A stretch of DNA of 13,889 bases from CAISIP01 sp046594635. Lineage in GTDB: Bacteria; Pseudomonadota; Gammaproteobacteria; Burkholderiales; Burkholderiaceae_C. This document shows, in pieces, positions 13,736-13,889 of the stretch. Made by a program: the position numbers and the translations under genes. The number at the start of each line of letters is the position of its first letter. The first letter of the stretch is position 1. The stretch is taken from contig JBKJRR010000306.1 in assembly GCA_046594635.1 (NCBI GenBank), positions 1 to 13,889 on the forward strand. The letters run 5' to 3'. The notes below the pieces were generated by a model that had not been told where the DNA came from, did no database searches, and saw only the letters and a program-made list of their open reading frames with translations.

Positions 13736-13889
13736 GCGCCGCGCCGCAGCCCGCACGCGAAGGTGTTCCGATGGGCGCAGCGCCGGACCGTTCCAGAAGG
13801 ATCTGGAAAATCACCGCCGCGGTTGCGCTTGGCCTGACGCTGGTTGTGGGAGCCACGCTGGTCGCCCAGCGCGAGCACATCGCCCTCGG
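13732..13889 (+). CDS. N-terminal part of an unknown membrane-anchored or exported protein (cut by window edge)
   Basis: Fifty-two codons are visible. The ATG overlaps the FGE stop as ATGA, a strong sign of translational coupling. The N-terminus is Ala/Pro-rich and hydrophilic, then basic (DRSRR, 19-23), followed by one hydrophobic helix (about 25-45, ITAAVALGLTLVVGATLVAQ) and REHIAL. This fits a single membrane anchor with the rest in the periplasm, or a signal peptide. A second ATG (codon 14) is an alternative start. The family cannot be decided from this portion. A SCO/thioredoxin-like protein able to deliver copper to the copper-dependent FGE is one attractive guess, from context only. 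Confidence 0.7.
   Translation, partial: MSAAPQPAREGVPMGAAPDRSRRIWKITAAVALGLTLVVGATLVAQREHIAL

Overview
The window is high-GC bacterial DNA from a betaproteobacterium of the order Burkholderiales, most likely the family Comamonadaceae. This rests on the Burkholderiales-type 16-strand porin, the QueC variant whose zinc site reads GCGSCPAC, and a housekeeping neighbourhood of porin, coq7, an OsmC/YhfA protein, ilvA and queC. It is inferred from protein character, not from a database match. No tRNA, rRNA, CRISPR array or transposon was seen.

Layout. Positions 1-301 hold the 5' end of a minus-strand gene of the GSU2403-type nucleotidyltransferase family, cut by the window edge, with a striking inverted repeat just before its start codon. 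A DUF3047 lipoprotein gene (minus, 326-1126) and a major outer-membrane porin gene (minus, 1236-2276) follow, separated by a clear intrinsic terminator. The porin has a long leader with a candidate promoter, a 5'-terminal hairpin and a 7-codon mini-ORF ending one base before the porin start. Then come coq7 (plus, ubiquinone synthesis), converging on an OsmC/YhfA redox protein (minus). Divergent from the latter is a plus-strand run: ilvA, a 5'-nucleotidase gene three bases later, and a fused SbmA/BacA-like ABC transporter. The transporter's 3' end overlaps queC (minus, 7-deazaguanine synthesis) by 55 bp. A proline-rich hypothetical gene lies upstream of queC on the same strand, with a pentanucleotide G-rich tandem repeat just before it.

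From 9828 to the right edge everything reads rightward: a well-formed promoter, a ferritin-like metal-dependent hydrolase (COG3687 type), a 256-bp gap, an exported sulfatase, a formylglycine-generating enzyme (FGE) with both active-site cysteines and an N-terminal membrane anchor, and the start of a third membrane-anchored protein overlapping the FGE by ATGA. This is the most interesting part. Sulfatase, its cysteine-to-formylglycine activating enzyme and a third protein are all directed to the envelope, and the sulfatase signature is C-T-V-S-R with valine where proline or alanine is usual. The co-located activator makes the sulfatase likely to be functional; its substrate cannot be told from sequence.
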